From: Melioribacteraceae bacterium
GTDB taxonomy: Bacteria; Bacteroidota; Ignavibacteria; Ignavibacteriales; Melioribacteraceae
Reading direction: 5' to 3'
Assembly: GCA_030584085.1 (NCBI GenBank)
Contig: CP129490.1
Coordinates: forward strand, 1-64,000
DNA length: 64,000 bases
This document shows, piece after piece, positions 36,003 through 46,738 of the stretch. Numbering within the stretch: position 1 is the stretch's first letter; each line of letters starts with the position of its first letter. A model generated the notes under the pieces. That model did no database searches. It was given only the letters and a program-made list of their open reading frames with translations, and had not been told where the DNA came from. The translations under genes and the position numbers were made by a program.

Positions 36003-37298
36003 ATGAAATATATAGTCACGTTCCTTTTCTTTACGATGATGTTATTTTCGCAATCTCAGCTTGATGAAGCAAACAAATTAATGCTCAAAAGTAAATTCAA
36101 CGAAGCTGCCGATTTACTTGAAACGTTTGTCAAAGATAATAACAATGCAGATGCATACTTGAAATTGGGACTTTGTTATAAGAATCTTATGCTAAACAAC
36201 CATGCTTTGGAAGCTATTGAAAGGGCAAATGAATTAGATCCAAACAACGTTGATATACTTTCAAATCTTGCATCGCTTTATTCAACAATGGGGTTTGATA
36301 ATAAATCAATAACAACATTTCAGAAAGTAATAGAATTAGATTCAACGAATATCTTTGCCAAAATAAACTTAGCAAAGTTTTACATCGATTCCGGAAGATG
36401 GAGTGATGCAAAATTTATTTATAATAATTTAGTAATGGATGATTCGGATAATAGTTTTTATCATCGTCAGCTTGGATATATTTACCAAAAAGAAGAAGAT
36501 TGGCATGAAGCACATAATCATTACAAATTTTCTTATGGGTTGAATCCAACCGACCTTTTTACCATAAGTAATCTTGCAAAAGTTTTTTATCAAAGAGAAC
36601 AGCCCGATTCCGCAATCGCCATTATTGATAAGGGGTTGGAGATTTACGTAAATAACTCACAGTTATTAAAATTAAAAAGTGATATTTATTTTTCACTAAA
36701 AAATTATTCCGGTGCGGTTAATGCAATTGTTAGACTTATTGCAAACGGCGATGAATCCGCTCAGTTGTACCAAAGATTGGGAATTTGTTACTACCAAGTT
36801 GCTGTGGAAAATTTTGTCGGGGATGCACAAATCCCAAAACTCGAATCAGCCATTGAAGCGCTTAATAAATCCTCGATAATGGACTCAACACAAAGTTTAA
36901 CCGAACTTTATTTGGGGATGACATATAAAGAACTTAATAAAAACGAAGAGGCAATAGCACATCTAGAAAATGCGCACAATCTAATTTATCCGGCATTCAC
37001 ACCAGCAATTTTTACAAATCTTGCAATAGCAAATAACAGAATTGGTAATCATGCAAATGCAATTAAGAATTTTAAAAATGCTATGCGGTTTGACTCGACC
37101 AATCCAAATTATTATTATTATTTAGCAACTACATATGATCAGTATTACTATGATAAGCAAGTTCCGTATATATATTATAATAAGTTTTTAGCAAGCGGAG
37201 TAAATATTGAACCATCATTAAAAAAGTATACTATCCAAAGAATTGAAATGCTAAAAGAATCGCTGCACTTTAAACGTGGAGTGAACGCAAAAAAATAA
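36003..37298 (+). CDS. Exported TPR protein
   Basis: The 431-residue protein has a signal peptide (about 1-17) and roughly ten tetratricopeptide repeats through the rest, e.g. AYLKLGLCYKNL, AIERANELDPN, FYHRQLGYIYQKE and AIKNFKNAMRFDSTNPNYYYYLATTY. TPR solenoids bind partner proteins; no enzymatic domain is visible. It stands alone between the M6 protease and mnmE. Role unknown. Confidence 0.82.
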   Translation: MKYIVTFLFFTMMLFSQSQLDEANKLMLKSKFNEAADLLETFVKDNNNADAYLKLGLCYKNLMLNNHALEAIERANELDPNNVDILSNLASLYSTMGFDNKSITTFQKVIELDSTNIFAKINLAKFYIDSGRWSDAKFIYNNLVMDDSDNSFYHRQLGYIYQKEEDWHEAHNHYKFSYGLNPTDLFTISNLAKVFYQREQPDSAIAIIDKGLEIYVNNSQLLKLKSDIYFSLKNYSGAVNAIVRLIANGDESAQLYQRLGICYYQVAVENFVGDAQIPKLESAIEALNKSSIMDSTQSLTELYLGMTYKELNKNEEAIAHLENAHNLIYPAFTPAIFTNLAIANNRIGNHANAIKNFKNAMRFDSTNPNYYYYLATTYDQYYYDKQVPYIYYNKFLASGVNIEPSLKKYTIQRIEMLKESLHFKRGVNAKK

Positions 37299-37468
37299 TT
37301 TTTTTTGTGAAATTCCTTGTTTACCAGCGCTAATCGAATAATCCCAAAGACTTAAGTCCCCGTAACTTCTTGCAATTAAATGACTTACGAGAACACACCG
37401 TTTGCAATTACTTTTGTTTATTCATATCTTTAAAGCTTATTTTTTTTGAAGAATTTAATTAAGACAAA

Positions 37469-38833
37469 TTGACTGAAATTATATCAAATACAGAAGACAC
37501 AATCGTCGCGCTGGCAACACCGAGCGGAGTTGGAGCTATTTCTGTAATTCGCGTAAGCGGACCAGATAGTATAAACTCAGTTAATAAAATATTTAATGGA
37601 AAAGCTGACCTAATCGGTTGTAAATCACATACAATTCATTATGGTAAGATTGTTTATGCGGAAAATATAATCGACGATGTACTTATATCGGTTTTTAAAG
37701 CTCCCAACTCTTATACAGGAGAAGATTCGGTAGAGATCAGCACACATGGTAGTCAACTTATTGTTCAGAAAATAATTGAAGCAATAATTGCACAAGATGT
37801 TAGATTAGCCGAACCCGGTGAATTTACAAAACGTGCTTTTTTAAATGGTCGAATTGATCTTGCACAAGCTGAAGCAGTTATCGATGTTATCAATTCTAGA
37901 ACCGAGGCGTCTTTGCGCGGAGCTCGAAATCAACTTGACGGAATACTCTCCGCAAAGGTTGATGAATTACGGGAAATGTTAATTAATACTTCTTCCATCT
38001 TAGAGCTTGAATTAGATTTTGCCGAAGAAGATCTTGAGTTTCTTCCTAAAGAGAAAATAATTTCAAGAATTGATGAAATATTAATCGAAATTGAAAAGCT
38101 GCTCAAATCATATGCGTTCGGAAAAGTAATTAGAGATGGCGTAAACGTTGCGTTAGTTGGTAAACCCAATGTCGGGAAATCATCACTGCTTAATTACATG
38201 CTTAAAGAATCAAGAGCAATTGTTAGCGAAATTCCCGGGACAACCAGAGATATAATTCGTGAAGAATTTTCGGTTGATGGAATTTTGTACAGACTTTATG
38301 ACACTGCTGGAATCAGATTATCCGATGACGCAATTGAAAAAGAAGGTGTTGTTAGAAGTCGAGACGCTGTGAGAAGTGCAGATTTGGTTTTATTTATTAA
38401 TGATATTATCCAGGGCTTTGCCGAAGATCTAAATTCCGAACTTCTCGAATTAACAAATAAGGAAAAGATCATTTCTGTCATAAACAAAATTGATTTAGAT
38501 GCACATTCAAATCTAAACGCGGATGTAAAACTCTCGGCTAAAACCGGAGAAGGAATCGAATCGCTATTTAGAGTAATGAAAGAAAAAGCAATTGGATCAG
38601 AAAGTTATAGTGAGAAAGGGGCATTGGTTTCAAACTTGAGACATTATGAAGCTCTAAAGAAAGCGAATGACCATTTGCGAAGAGCAAAAGATTCAGTTTT
38701 AGTCGGTATGTCCGGAGAATTTATAGCTGTTGATCTTAGAAATGCCGAAAGTTCACTCGGCGAAATTATCGGTAAAGTAACAAGCGAAGATATTTTGAAT
38801 AATATTTTTGCAAAATTTTGTATTGGGAAGTAA
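37469..38833 (+). CDS. mnmE: tRNA modification GTPase MnmE
   Basis: The 454-residue protein is full length. The N-terminal tetrahydrofolate-binding domain has TPSGVGAISVIRVSG and PGEFTKRAFLNGRIDL. The G domain has the P-loop GKPNVGKSS, GTTRD, DTAG and NKID. The C-terminal FCIGK carries the catalytic cysteine. With MnmG it makes the cmnm5U34 modification in tRNA. The start is TTG at 37469; no ATG fits the N-terminus. mnmG follows after 125 bases that contain two parS sites. Confidence 0.96.
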   Translation: MTEIISNTEDTIVALATPSGVGAISVIRVSGPDSINSVNKIFNGKADLIGCKSHTIHYGKIVYAENIIDDVLISVFKAPNSYTGEDSVEISTHGSQLIVQKIIEAIIAQDVRLAEPGEFTKRAFLNGRIDLAQAEAVIDVINSRTEASLRGARNQLDGILSAKVDELREMLINTSSILELELDFAEEDLEFLPKEKIISRIDEILIEIEKLLKSYAFGKVIRDGVNVALVGKPNVGKSSLLNYMLKESRAIVSEIPGTTRDIIREEFSVDGILYRLYDTAGIRLSDDAIEKEGVVRSRDAVRSADLVLFINDIIQGFAEDLNSELLELTNKEKIISVINKIDLDAHSNLNADVKLSAKTGEGIESLFRVMKEKAIGSESYSEKGALVSNLRHYEALKKANDHLRRAKDSVLVGMSGEFIAVDLRNAESSLGEIIGKVTSEDILNNIFAKFCIGK

Positions 38834-38850
38834 AAACACATTATTTCGCA

Positions 38851-38866
38851 TGTTCCACGTGAAACA
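38851..38866. other. parS: parS centromere site 1
   Basis: TGTTCCACGTGAAACA is a full match to the parS consensus TGTTNCACGTGAAACA bound by ParB. It lies between mnmE and mnmG. Confidence 0.9.
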
Positions 38867-38908
38867 AATGTGCTTGACCGGGCATTAAAAATTCAAAAAG
38901 GTTCGGGC

Positions 38909-38924
38909 TGTTTCACGTGAAACA
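38909..38924. other. parS: parS centromere site 2
   Basis: TGTTTCACGTGAAACA is the perfect palindromic parS. It sits 43 bases after site 1 and 35 bases before the mnmG start. The pair should nucleate ParB loading near the replication origin. Confidence 0.95.
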
Positions 38925-38958
38925 CAAAAAAGGTAAAAAAGAAAGGAAATTCGAATAA

Positions 38959-40836
38959 ATGTATTATGATTTAATTGTGGTCGGTGCCGGACACGCTGGT
39001 ATTGAAGCGGCGGTTGCTGCCGCAAAGATGGGTGTTTCTGTCGCTTTAGTAACAATGGATAAGAATGCGGTCGGAAGAATGTCATGTAATCCGGCTATTG
39101 GTGGAAGCGCAAAAGGTCATTTGGTTCATGAAATTGACGCGCTCGGCGGTGTGATGGGTCAGATTGCAGATAATTCGGGAATACAGTTTAGAATTTTGAA
39201 TCGATCAAAAGGCCCTGCTGTTTGGGCAGGTAGATGTCAATCAGATAGAAAACTTTATTCGGTTGAAGCAGCCAAGATAGTAAACACCACACCAAATTTG
39301 GAAATTGTTGAAGATTCTGTAATAGAAGCAATTGAAGAAGATAAAAGGATTGTCGGTGTAAAAACTCTTTATGGAAATGAAATTAAATGCAAAGCATTGA
39401 TCGTTTGTTCAGGGACATTTCTCAATGGACTGATGCATACTGGTCTAAATTCTACAAAGGGTGGGAGATTCGGAGAACAACCTGCAACCGGCCTAACTGA
39501 ATCTATTGCAAAAATGGGATTTGAATCCGGGAGACTAAAAACCGGAACTCCTCCCAGACTAAAACTTGACACTATCAATTATGATATTTTAGAAGAACAA
39601 CCCGGTGATGAAAATCCACAACCATTTTCTAGAAGAACTGATCGATCACGGTTTCCGTTTCTTCCTCAAGTAAGCTGCTGGTTAACCAAAACTGACGATT
39701 CAGTTCACAAAATTCTAGAAAAAGGTTTTGACCGTTCACCAATGTTTATGGGAATTATAAACGGAGTGGGTCCCCGGTATTGTCCTTCAATCGAAGATAA
39801 AATTGTAAGATTCTCCGATAAACCAAGTCATCAAATCTTTCTAGAACCAGAAGGCTTGGATTCGGATTTGATTTATGTAAACGGATTTTCAACCTCACTT
39901 CCTGAAGAAATTCAACGAGAAGCAATTGCAAAAATACCCGGCTTGGAAAATGCTGAAATGGTTCGTCCTGGATACGCAATTGAATATGACTATTTTCCGT
40001 CCTACCAAATTGATCTTACACTGGAAACTAAATTAATTAGGGGACTTTACTTTGCCGGACAAATTAATGGAACATCCGGGTACGAGGAAGCTGCCGGACA
40101 AGGTTTGGTTGCCGGGATAAATGCAGCTCTAAATATTCTTGGCAGAAAAGAAGAGTTTGTTTTAAAAAGAAACGAGGCTTATATAGGCGTTCTGATTGAT
40201 GATCTAGTTGGTAAATCAATAAACGAACCTTATAGAATGTTTACTTCGCTTGCCGAACATAGATTGCTGCTTAGACAAGACAATGCCGATAGAAGATTAT
40301 ATGAATTCGGTAATAGATTCGGTTTGATAAGTGATGATGAATTTAAAGAAATGAAAACAAGAGAAATCCTTATTACAAAAAGTGTTGAATTTTTTGAAGA
40401 AGTTAAATTCAAACCCGATGAAATCAATCATCTTCTTGAACAAAAGGAAACCAATGTTATTGATAATGCTGAATCAATAAGCAAATTAACAAAGCGACCT
40501 GAGATACAGCTTAGAGATCTTCTTTATGAACTTGATCATGAAAAATATCCTTTAGCAAAATCTCTTCTTGAAGATGAAAAAGCACTTGAACAAGTAGAAA
40601 TAGAATTGAAATATGAAGGATATATTCAGCGTCAATATGATCTAATTGCGAAGATGAAAAAACTAGAGGAAGTTAGAATACCAGAAAATTTTAATTTTTT
40701 GAACTTAAAAACTATTTCCAACGAATCTAAAGAGAAATTACATAAAATTAGACCTCGGTCAATAGGACAGGCATCTCGAATTTCGGGTGTGTCACCTTCT
40801 GATATTTCTATTTTATTAGTATATTTGAAGAATTAA
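38959..40836 (+). CDS. mnmG: tRNA uridine-5-carboxymethylaminomethyl modification enzyme MnmG
   Basis: The 625-residue FAD protein has the dinucleotide fold GAGHAGIEAA, the CNPAIGGSAKGHLVHEID segment, GTFLNG, TGTPPRL, and RPGYAIEYDYF in the second FAD region, plus the helical C-terminal domain that contacts MnmE. It inserts the carboxymethylaminomethyl group on U34 together with MnmE. The length is normal. The gene lies between parS sites and rsmG, the usual origin-proximal gid order. Confidence 0.97.
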   Translation: MYYDLIVVGAGHAGIEAAVAAAKMGVSVALVTMDKNAVGRMSCNPAIGGSAKGHLVHEIDALGGVMGQIADNSGIQFRILNRSKGPAVWAGRCQSDRKLYSVEAAKIVNTTPNLEIVEDSVIEAIEEDKRIVGVKTLYGNEIKCKALIVCSGTFLNGLMHTGLNSTKGGRFGEQPATGLTESIAKMGFESGRLKTGTPPRLKLDTINYDILEEQPGDENPQPFSRRTDRSRFPFLPQVSCWLTKTDDSVHKILEKGFDRSPMFMGIINGVGPRYCPSIEDKIVRFSDKPSHQIFLEPEGLDSDLIYVNGFSTSLPEEIQREAIAKIPGLENAEMVRPGYAIEYDYFPSYQIDLTLETKLIRGLYFAGQINGTSGYEEAAGQGLVAGINAALNILGRKEEFVLKRNEAYIGVLIDDLVGKSINEPYRMFTSLAEHRLLLRQDNADRRLYEFGNRFGLISDDEFKEMKTREILITKSVEFFEEVKFKPDEINHLLEQKETNVIDNAESISKLTKRPEIQLRDLLYELDHEKYPLAKSLLEDEKALEQVEIELKYEGYIQRQYDLIAKMKKLEEVRIPENFNFLNLKTISNESKEKLHKIRPRSIGQASRISGVSPSDISILLVYLKN

Positions 40837-40853
40837 TTTTTGAGGGTAACCAT

Positions 40854-41534
40854 TTGGATCTACAAGAACAATATTTAAGAGAGCTTAGACAATTCTTTTG
40901 GGAAAACGGAATTACTCCTGATGAATATCAACTTGAACGTATGGCACACTTTGCCGATTTGGTTATTAAGAAAAATCAGCAAGTTAATTTAATCTCACGA
41001 CGAGATGAAAAAAACATAATTGAAAACCATGTTTTTATTTCAGCATTCATTTCAGAATTCATACCACAAAAATTAAAGTACTTTCTAGATATTGGAACAG
41101 GCGGCGGTTTTCCTGGAATTCCACTTGCGATAACTCGTCCAATGCTTAGAGGTGTTTTAGCTGATTCAACCGCAAAAAAAATTGAAGCTGTTGATGAGTT
41201 TATTGATAAGCTGAAATTAAGCAACATTGTTGCCGAAAATAACAGAGTCGAATCGCCGGAATTCAAAGAAAAGTATGCAAATAAATTTGATTTAATTGTC
41301 AGCAGGGGAACTGTACCTCTAATTATTCTATTTCGATATTCAATTCCTTTGATTCAAGAGAAAGCATATATTATTGCAATTAAAGGCGGCAATTTAGAAG
41401 AAGAATATAAAACAGCAGAAATGAAATATAAATCCTACATAAAAAAATCTACAATCTTTGAATTAGGTTACAAACCAACCAACATAAAAAATAAAAAGGG
41501 GAAGAAGCTTGTCTTCCTCGAATTGAGTAAATAA
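40854..41534 (+). CDS. rsmG: 16S rRNA (guanine527-N7)-methyltransferase RsmG
   Basis: The 226-residue protein has the GidB/RsmG pattern: NLISRRDEKNI (the family N-[LI]-[TS] element), FLDIGTGGGFPGIPLAI for SAM binding, LSRGTVPL-like IVSRGTV, and ending AIKGG. It methylates G527 of 16S rRNA. The start is TTG at 40854 with GAGGGTAA upstream and 17 bases after the mnmG stop, so the two are probably co-transcribed. A clear terminator follows at 41548. parA and parB, which often come next, are absent. Confidence 0.95.
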   Translation: MDLQEQYLRELRQFFWENGITPDEYQLERMAHFADLVIKKNQQVNLISRRDEKNIIENHVFISAFISEFIPQKLKYFLDIGTGGGFPGIPLAITRPMLRGVLADSTAKKIEAVDEFIDKLKLSNIVAENNRVESPEFKEKYANKFDLIVSRGTVPLIILFRYSIPLIQEKAYIIAIKGGNLEEEYKTAEMKYKSYIKKSTIFELGYKPTNIKNKKGKKLVFLELSK

Positions 41535-41547
41535 TTTTTTAATTAAG

Positions 41548-41576
41548 AAACCGCATGAAAAATATGCGGTTTTTTT
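41548..41576 (+). terminator. Terminator of the mnmG-rsmG unit
   Basis: Stem AAACCGCAT / ATGCGGTTT, 7-base loop, then a run of T. It lies 13 bases after rsmG. Confidence 0.88.
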
Positions 41577-41632
41577 GTAACAATTTTGTTCGTTGTTTCG
41601 TCTATGTAAAAATAATTTTTAAGGATGAAGCA

Positions 41633-42445
41633 GTGAAAAAAATATTTACTTCAATAATACTCATATCAACAATTCTATTCTCGCAAGAACAACTACCAAT
41701 CACAATAAATGATTACGGTTTAATTTTCATAAAAGTAAAAGTCAATGATGAATCCGGAACTTTTTTATTAGATACCGGCGGCGGCGCTCATGTTTTATCA
41801 AATAATTTTTTTAATAAGATCAAAGGTGAAACCGACGAAGCGGGATTTTATACCGGTTTTAGGCATAACGGTGAAAGAATAGATACTAGAGTTTACACAG
41901 CAAACTCAATTAGTGTCGGAAGCCTAAATCAAATAGAACCAAAAATTGGAATGTATCCACCATTAGATCAGTACGGTATTGATGGAATTCTTTCATTGAT
42001 GATTTTTAAGAACACAGCTTTTACAATTGACTTTATAAATCTGGAAGTCATACTAGAAACTAAGGAAAGTTTATTTGAGTTAGAGAAATTGTCAGAAATT
42101 CATCCAATATTATTTGATAGCGAAAGAGATTTAGTTCTTGATATGTTTATAAAAATTTGTCTTAACGACTCAGTTTCACTCCTTGCGGAATTTGACACCG
42201 GAGCCGGATTTGAAACTTTTCTATTGAATAAATTTTACGCCGATAAATTTAACCTACCACTCGATTCGCTTAATAACACAAATTGTAAACTATCACTTTG
42301 CGGAAGTGAAACTATATCAAATAATAAAAAGTCAGCTACTGTAAAAGATGATTTAATCTATGAAGGCTTAATTGGTAGTGGACTTTTCAAAAATTCAAAA
42401 TTAACAATCGATATACCAAATAAACGGATTCTTGTAAGCAAATAG
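41633..42445 (+). CDS. Retropepsin-like aspartyl protease, exported
   Basis: From the GTG at 41633 (AAGGA upstream) the protein has 270 residues with a signal peptide (KKIFTSIILISTILFSQ). Two retropepsin lobes are present: FLLDTGGGAHVLS (DTG) and LAEFDTGAGFETFLL (DTG), so both catalytic aspartates are in one chain. The longer ORF opens at 41555 inside the rsmG terminator and adds a Cys-rich N-terminus, so the GTG is favoured. Bacterial members are periplasmic proteases of unclear substrate. Confidence 0.85.
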   Translation: MKKIFTSIILISTILFSQEQLPITINDYGLIFIKVKVNDESGTFLLDTGGGAHVLSNNFFNKIKGETDEAGFYTGFRHNGERIDTRVYTANSISVGSLNQIEPKIGMYPPLDQYGIDGILSLMIFKNTAFTIDFINLEVILETKESLFELEKLSEIHPILFDSERDLVLDMFIKICLNDSVSLLAEFDTGAGFETFLLNKFYADKFNLPLDSLNNTNCKLSLCGSETISNNKKSATVKDDLIYEGLIGSGLFKNSKLTIDIPNKRILVSK

Positions 42446-42483
42446 GTCAATAGTTTCACAATCTATATTTAATTAAACTAGCA

Positions 42484-42500
42484 CCACAATTAAATTGTGG
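42484..42500. repeat. CCACAATT palindrome
   Basis: CCACAATT / AATTGTGG around one base. It lies 39 bases after the protease stop and has no T run. Possible dispersed repeat. Confidence 0.5.
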
Positions 42501-42619
42501 GAAATCATATTTCGCTAACCCCTTTTTAAACTAAACATCGCCTTTTAATTCCCGATAATACCACCAGTTGTACTTTTTCTAAGTAAAAATACTGAGATAC
42601 TAAAAATAGTGAGTTATCA

Positions 42620-43846
42620 ATGAATAAAATATTTTATATTTTAAGTCTTGTAGTTATCCTTACATTCGTGATTCCTGGTCAAGAAAAAAGTGAAGAGAAT
42701 AAATTATCGGTTACCTTTGGCGGATATGTCAAAACAGATTTAATGTTTGATTCAAGGCAAACCGTCACCGCACGCGAAGGTCATCTACTTTTATTTCCAG
42801 CACCGGAAAAATTAGATATAAACGGAAATGATATTAATGATAAACCGAACCTTAACATTCTTTCAATTCAATCTAGAGCCTCTGTTTCGGTAAAAGGATT
42901 GAACATACTAGGTGCTAAAGCATCAAGTTTTCTTGAAGGCTCATTTTTCGGAAGTACTAATTCCGATATAAATGAATTCAGATTGCGTCACGCAATTGTA
43001 AAACTTGATTGGGAAAAAACTTCGTTGTTAGTCGGACAATATTGGCATCCACTTTTTATTGAAGATGTATTTCCCGGAGTTGTTTCATTTAATACCGGTA
43101 TTCCATTCATGCCGTTTTCACGAAATCCCCAAATTAGAATTTCGCAATTGCTTGGAGATTTTAAGATTTCATTAACCGCAGCGTCACAACGAGATTTTTC
43201 AAGTAATGGACCAAAAGGAAGTACATCCGACTATCTAAGAAACTCTGCTATACCTATTCTTAATCTTACAGCAAAGTATTTATCCAAGAATATTGTTCTT
43301 GGCGGAGGAATAAATTTTCAATCTATTCAACCCGAATTGGAAACAACTTTAAATCATAAATCAAACTCAAAGATAAATAGTTTAGCCGCGGTAGCTTTTG
43401 CAAAATACAAAGTGGATGAATTCGAAATCAAGATTTTCGGAATGTATGGTGAAAACGTATTTGATTTACTAATGATCGGTGGATACGGTGTTAAGTCGAC
43501 TGATGATATTACCGGGGAAAACACATATACTAATTTAAAGACCACTTCATATTGGATTGATCTCGTTTATGGAAAAGAAATTTCTTATGGATTATTCGCA
43601 GGTTATTCAAGCAACCTCGGTTCGGTAGATGAAGTTGTCGGAAGTGTTTATGCACGTGGGTCGGATATTAATCATCTTTTTAGAATTTCACCTCGAGTGG
43701 AATTTAACTTCTCTCCCGTCAGATTTTCTTTTGAATTGGAATATACATCAGCCGCGTATGGTGTTCCGAATAAAATGTACGTTGTCGAAAATTATAAAAA
43801 CATAAATAACATCAGATCGCTTATTGCGGTTTACTATTTCTTTTAA
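42620..43846 (+). CDS. Outer-membrane beta-barrel porin-like protein
   Basis: The 408-residue protein has a signal peptide (about 1-20) and alternating amphipathic strands throughout, e.g. [17 protein letters not shown] and [29 protein letters not shown] in short blocks. It ends in aromatic-rich AVYYFF, a barrel end signal. It resembles DcaP-type porins of small-molecule uptake. It ends 17 bases before the MCP gene, which suggests joint expression, perhaps with the chemoreceptor detecting the same compound. Confidence 0.75.
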   Translation: MNKIFYILSLVVILTFVIPGQEKSEENKLSVTFGGYVKTDLMFDSRQTVTAREGHLLLFPAPEKLDINGNDINDKPNLNILSIQSRASVSVKGLNILGAKASSFLEGSFFGSTNSDINEFRLRHAIVKLDWEKTSLLVGQYWHPLFIEDVFPGVVSFNTGIPFMPFSRNPQIRISQLLGDFKISLTAASQRDFSSNGPKGSTSDYLRNSAIPILNLTAKYLSKNIVLGGGINFQSIQPELETTLNHKSNSKINSLAAVAFAKYKVDEFEIKIFGMYGENVFDLLMIGGYGVKSTDDITGENTYTNLKTTSYWIDLVYGKEISYGLFAGYSSNLGSVDEVVGSVYARGSDINHLFRISPRVEFNFSPVRFSFELEYTSAAYGVPNKMYVVENYKNINNIRSLIAVYYFF

Positions 43847-43863
43847 AAGGGGTTATTACTAAA

Positions 43864-45816
43864 ATGAAAAAAATATTTACATATAAAAATTGGAATATCT
43901 TCAGCAAAGTCTTCAGTCTTGCATTGCTGATTATTACACCAATGCTGCTGTTCTTCATATTAAAATTTATGCCTTCAGTAGAAAATAAACTTATGTCCGA
44001 AAAACAACGCAACGTAAAAAATACAGTTGAAGTTGCGTATGGAATAATTGAACATTACGGAAGTCTTGCATCGAAAGGTGAACTAACTTTTAGTGATGCT
44101 CAAACATCAGCACTTGCAGAAATTGAAAAACTCAGATATCAATCGGTTGAATACTTTTGGATAAATGATCTCAATCATAAAATGTTGATGCACCCAATAA
44201 ATCCCAAACTGAACAATCAATCGGTGGCGGATCATAAAGATCCAAACGGAAAATATCTATTCAGAGAAATGGTTGATCTGGCAAAAAAAGAAGGTGAAGG
44301 TTTCATCGATTACATGTGGCCAAAACCCGGATTTAGCGAACCGGTTCATAAAACATCTTTTGTAAAATCATTTAAAGAATGGGGATGGGTTGTTGGCAGT
44401 GGAATTTACCTTGATGATGTTGAAGCTGACTTAGCCGGTTACAGAAATGATATTATAATTTTTCTAATTTCTTTGGTTCTCTTTTCTCTTTTAGTTGGAT
44501 TTTTTACCGCTAAGAAAATTTCTAAACCGATAAAAGAATTAGAAACTGCAGCCGGAAAAGTATCAGGTGGCGATACAGATGTAAAGGTATCAAACAATTC
44601 AGCAGATGAGGTGGGAAGACTTACAAGCTCATTCAATTTGATGGTTGAAAATATAAAACGATCAATCGAAGAGGTTAACAAGAAAAGTGCTGAAGCCGAA
44701 AAAGCCGCATCAGAAGCTAAAGCGGCAGAACAGCTTGCACAATCTCAACAAGAGTATCTTTCAAAAAACACAAAAATAATATTGGCCGAAATGGAAAAAT
44801 TCTCCAATGGAGATTTGACCGTACATGTTCAACCCGAAAATGAAAATGATGATATTGGAAGACTATTTCTCGGATTCAATTCAGCTACCGAAAAAATTAA
44901 AGACATGATTAAAAGTGTTACTGAGGCAATTCAAGCAACCGCAAGTGCAAGCACGCAAATCTCATCAAGTTCGGAACAGATGGCTGCCGGTGCGCAAGAG
45001 CAAAGTACACAAGCACATGAGGTTGCAAGTTCTGTTGAAGAGATGACAAAAACGATTACGGAAATGGCACAGAATGCGACCGCCGCAAATCAATCTTCAA
45101 ATGAATCTTTATCACAAGCAAATTCAGGTTCTGATGCAATTGAAAGATCAAGAGCGGGATTTGAAAAAATAATTATATCAGCGGAAAGAATAGGACAAAT
45201 AATTTCATCTCTTAATCTCAAGACAGATCAAATCAGTGAAATTATTCAAGTCATTGATGAGATTGCCGATCAAACAAATCTCCTCGCGCTTAATGCCGCA
45301 ATCGAAGCCGCAAGAGCGGGAGAAGAAGGACGCGGTTTTGCAGTTGTTGCAGATGAAGTTAAAAAATTAGCCGAAAGAACTTCGGGAGCAACTAAAAAAA
45401 TAACTGATACCATAAAAACACTGCAGATTGAAGCAAATGAAGCTAATAATTCGATGGTAGAAACCAGACAAGCGGTTGAGGAAGGTAAACGGTTCAATGA
45501 AGAGGTTGAAAGAGTATTGTCCTCTATTAAAGAGAGTACGGAAAATGTTAACTCACAAATTTACCAACTAGCTACGGCAAGCGAAGAACAATCAACAGTT
45601 GCGGAAGAAATCAGTAGAAACATCGAATCTATTTCTGCCGTTACTTCACAATCGGCAATGGGAGTTCAACAAATTGCGCAGGCTGCCGAAGATCTTAATA
45701 ACTTAACGGATAGATTGCAACAATTAATAAACCAGTTCAAGTATGTTGATGAAAAAGAAAATAGAAATTACATCCATTATGCTCAGAAAAGGGGTAAGAA
45801 ACTTCAAGTAGCTTAA
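43864..45816 (+). CDS. Methyl-accepting chemotaxis protein with sCache sensor
   Basis: The 650-residue receptor has a membrane helix (about 18-40), a periplasmic single-Cache domain ([49 protein letters not shown]), a second helix (about 197-216), a HAMP domain plus a second HAMP-like repeat, and the long signalling coil with the conserved tip [36 protein letters not shown]. sCache_2 domains bind small carboxylates. It is paired with the porin-like gene. Confidence 0.93.
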   Translation: MKKIFTYKNWNIFSKVFSLALLIITPMLLFFILKFMPSVENKLMSEKQRNVKNTVEVAYGIIEHYGSLASKGELTFSDAQTSALAEIEKLRYQSVEYFWINDLNHKMLMHPINPKLNNQSVADHKDPNGKYLFREMVDLAKKEGEGFIDYMWPKPGFSEPVHKTSFVKSFKEWGWVVGSGIYLDDVEADLAGYRNDIIIFLISLVLFSLLVGFFTAKKISKPIKELETAAGKVSGGDTDVKVSNNSADEVGRLTSSFNLMVENIKRSIEEVNKKSAEAEKAASEAKAAEQLAQSQQEYLSKNTKIILAEMEKFSNGDLTVHVQPENENDDIGRLFLGFNSATEKIKDMIKSVTEAIQATASASTQISSSSEQMAAGAQEQSTQAHEVASSVEEMTKTITEMAQNATAANQSSNESLSQANSGSDAIERSRAGFEKIIISAERIGQIISSLNLKTDQISEIIQVIDEIADQTNLLALNAAIEAARAGEEGRGFAVVADEVKKLAERTSGATKKITDTIKTLQIEANEANNSMVETRQAVEEGKRFNEEVERVLSSIKESTENVNSQIYQLATASEEQSTVAEEISRNIESISAVTSQSAMGVQQIAQAAEDLNNLTDRLQQLINQFKYVDEKENRNYIHYAQKRGKKLQVA

Positions 45817-45840
45817 CAATAAAGTACTTCAAAATAAATA

Positions 45841-45873
45841 AAAAAACGGCTCAACTTGCGAGCCGTTTTTTTG
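45841..45873 (+). terminator. Terminator after the chemoreceptor gene
   Basis: AAAAACGGCTC / GAGCCGTTTTT stem with a T run. Distance from the stop is 25 bases. Confidence 0.9.
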
Positions 45874-45993
45874 TCCAACTCGCCAAATTAATATAAATGG
45901 GTATTGGTTTTGTATTAAATCCTTTTCAAGTCTTTTATTATATTTGTCGGTATAAAATAATTTAGTTACCATCCTATAAAAGAAAGGAAGCAT

Positions 45994-46731
45994 ATGAAAT
46001 TCAAAGCATTAGCAATCGTTTTAATTTTAGCTTTAGTTTTTATTGGCTGTTCTGATGAAAAACAAGAAGAAACTGCACAAGGTACAAACCAGACTCAAAT
46101 GGCGCCCGATGCACATAAAGTTGTAGTTAAAGAAGTTCTTCAAGCAAACGCTTATACATATCTTCGTGTTGATGAGAACGGCAAGGAAGATTGGATTGCA
46201 ATCACAAAAAGAGGTGATATTGAAGAAGGTATGACTCTTTATTATTCCGACGCAATGGAAATGAAAAACTTCCACAGTACTGATCTTGATAAAGATTTCG
46301 AATCAGTTTGGTTTGTTCAAACCGTTAGCGATCAACCACTTAATGTAAATCCCAATATGGGCGGAGCAATGCCTCATTCAAATGTAAAACCAAAACCAGT
46401 TGAGGATGTTAAAGTTGATCCAGTTGCCGGTGGAATTACAATCGCCCAACTTTTTGATAATAAATCTTCTTATAACGAGAAATCAGTTAAAATAAGAGGT
46501 AAAGTAGTTAAGGTTAATAATGGAATAATGGGACGCAATTGGGTTCACATTCAAGACGGAACAGGCGATGAAGCAAATTATGATTTAACCGTAACAACAG
46601 ACGCAACATTACAAGTTGGACAGATTGTTGTTGTTGAAGGATTTGTAACTCTTGATAAAGATTTTGGTTCAGGTTATAAATACGATGTGATCTTAGAAGA
46701 CTCAAAAGTAACACCCGAAGCTTCAATGTAA
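45994..46731 (+). CDS. OB-fold lipoprotein
   Basis: The 245-residue lipoprotein has a lipobox ending in Cys19 (VFIGC). It has two beta domains. The first (about 45-110, YLRVDENGKEDWIAITK) is GW/SH3-like. The second (about 150-245, KSVKIRGKVVKVNNGIMGRNWVHIQDGTG, VGQIVVVEGFV) is an OB fold of the nucleotide-binding-like NrfJ type. Function is unknown; it is periplasmic and membrane-anchored. A terminator follows at 46739. Confidence 0.75.
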   Translation: MKFKALAIVLILALVFIGCSDEKQEETAQGTNQTQMAPDAHKVVVKEVLQANAYTYLRVDENGKEDWIAITKRGDIEEGMTLYYSDAMEMKNFHSTDLDKDFESVWFVQTVSDQPLNVNPNMGGAMPHSNVKPKPVEDVKVDPVAGGITIAQLFDNKSSYNEKSVKIRGKVVKVNNGIMGRNWVHIQDGTGDEANYDLTVTTDATLQVGQIVVVEGFVTLDKDFGSGYKYDVILEDSKVTPEASM

Positions 46732-46738
46732 TTTTCTT

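Noticed and set aside
41555-41632. Upstream start for the retropepsin gene
   Set aside because: The ATG at 41555 lies within the rsmG terminator and gives no signal peptide at the N-terminus.
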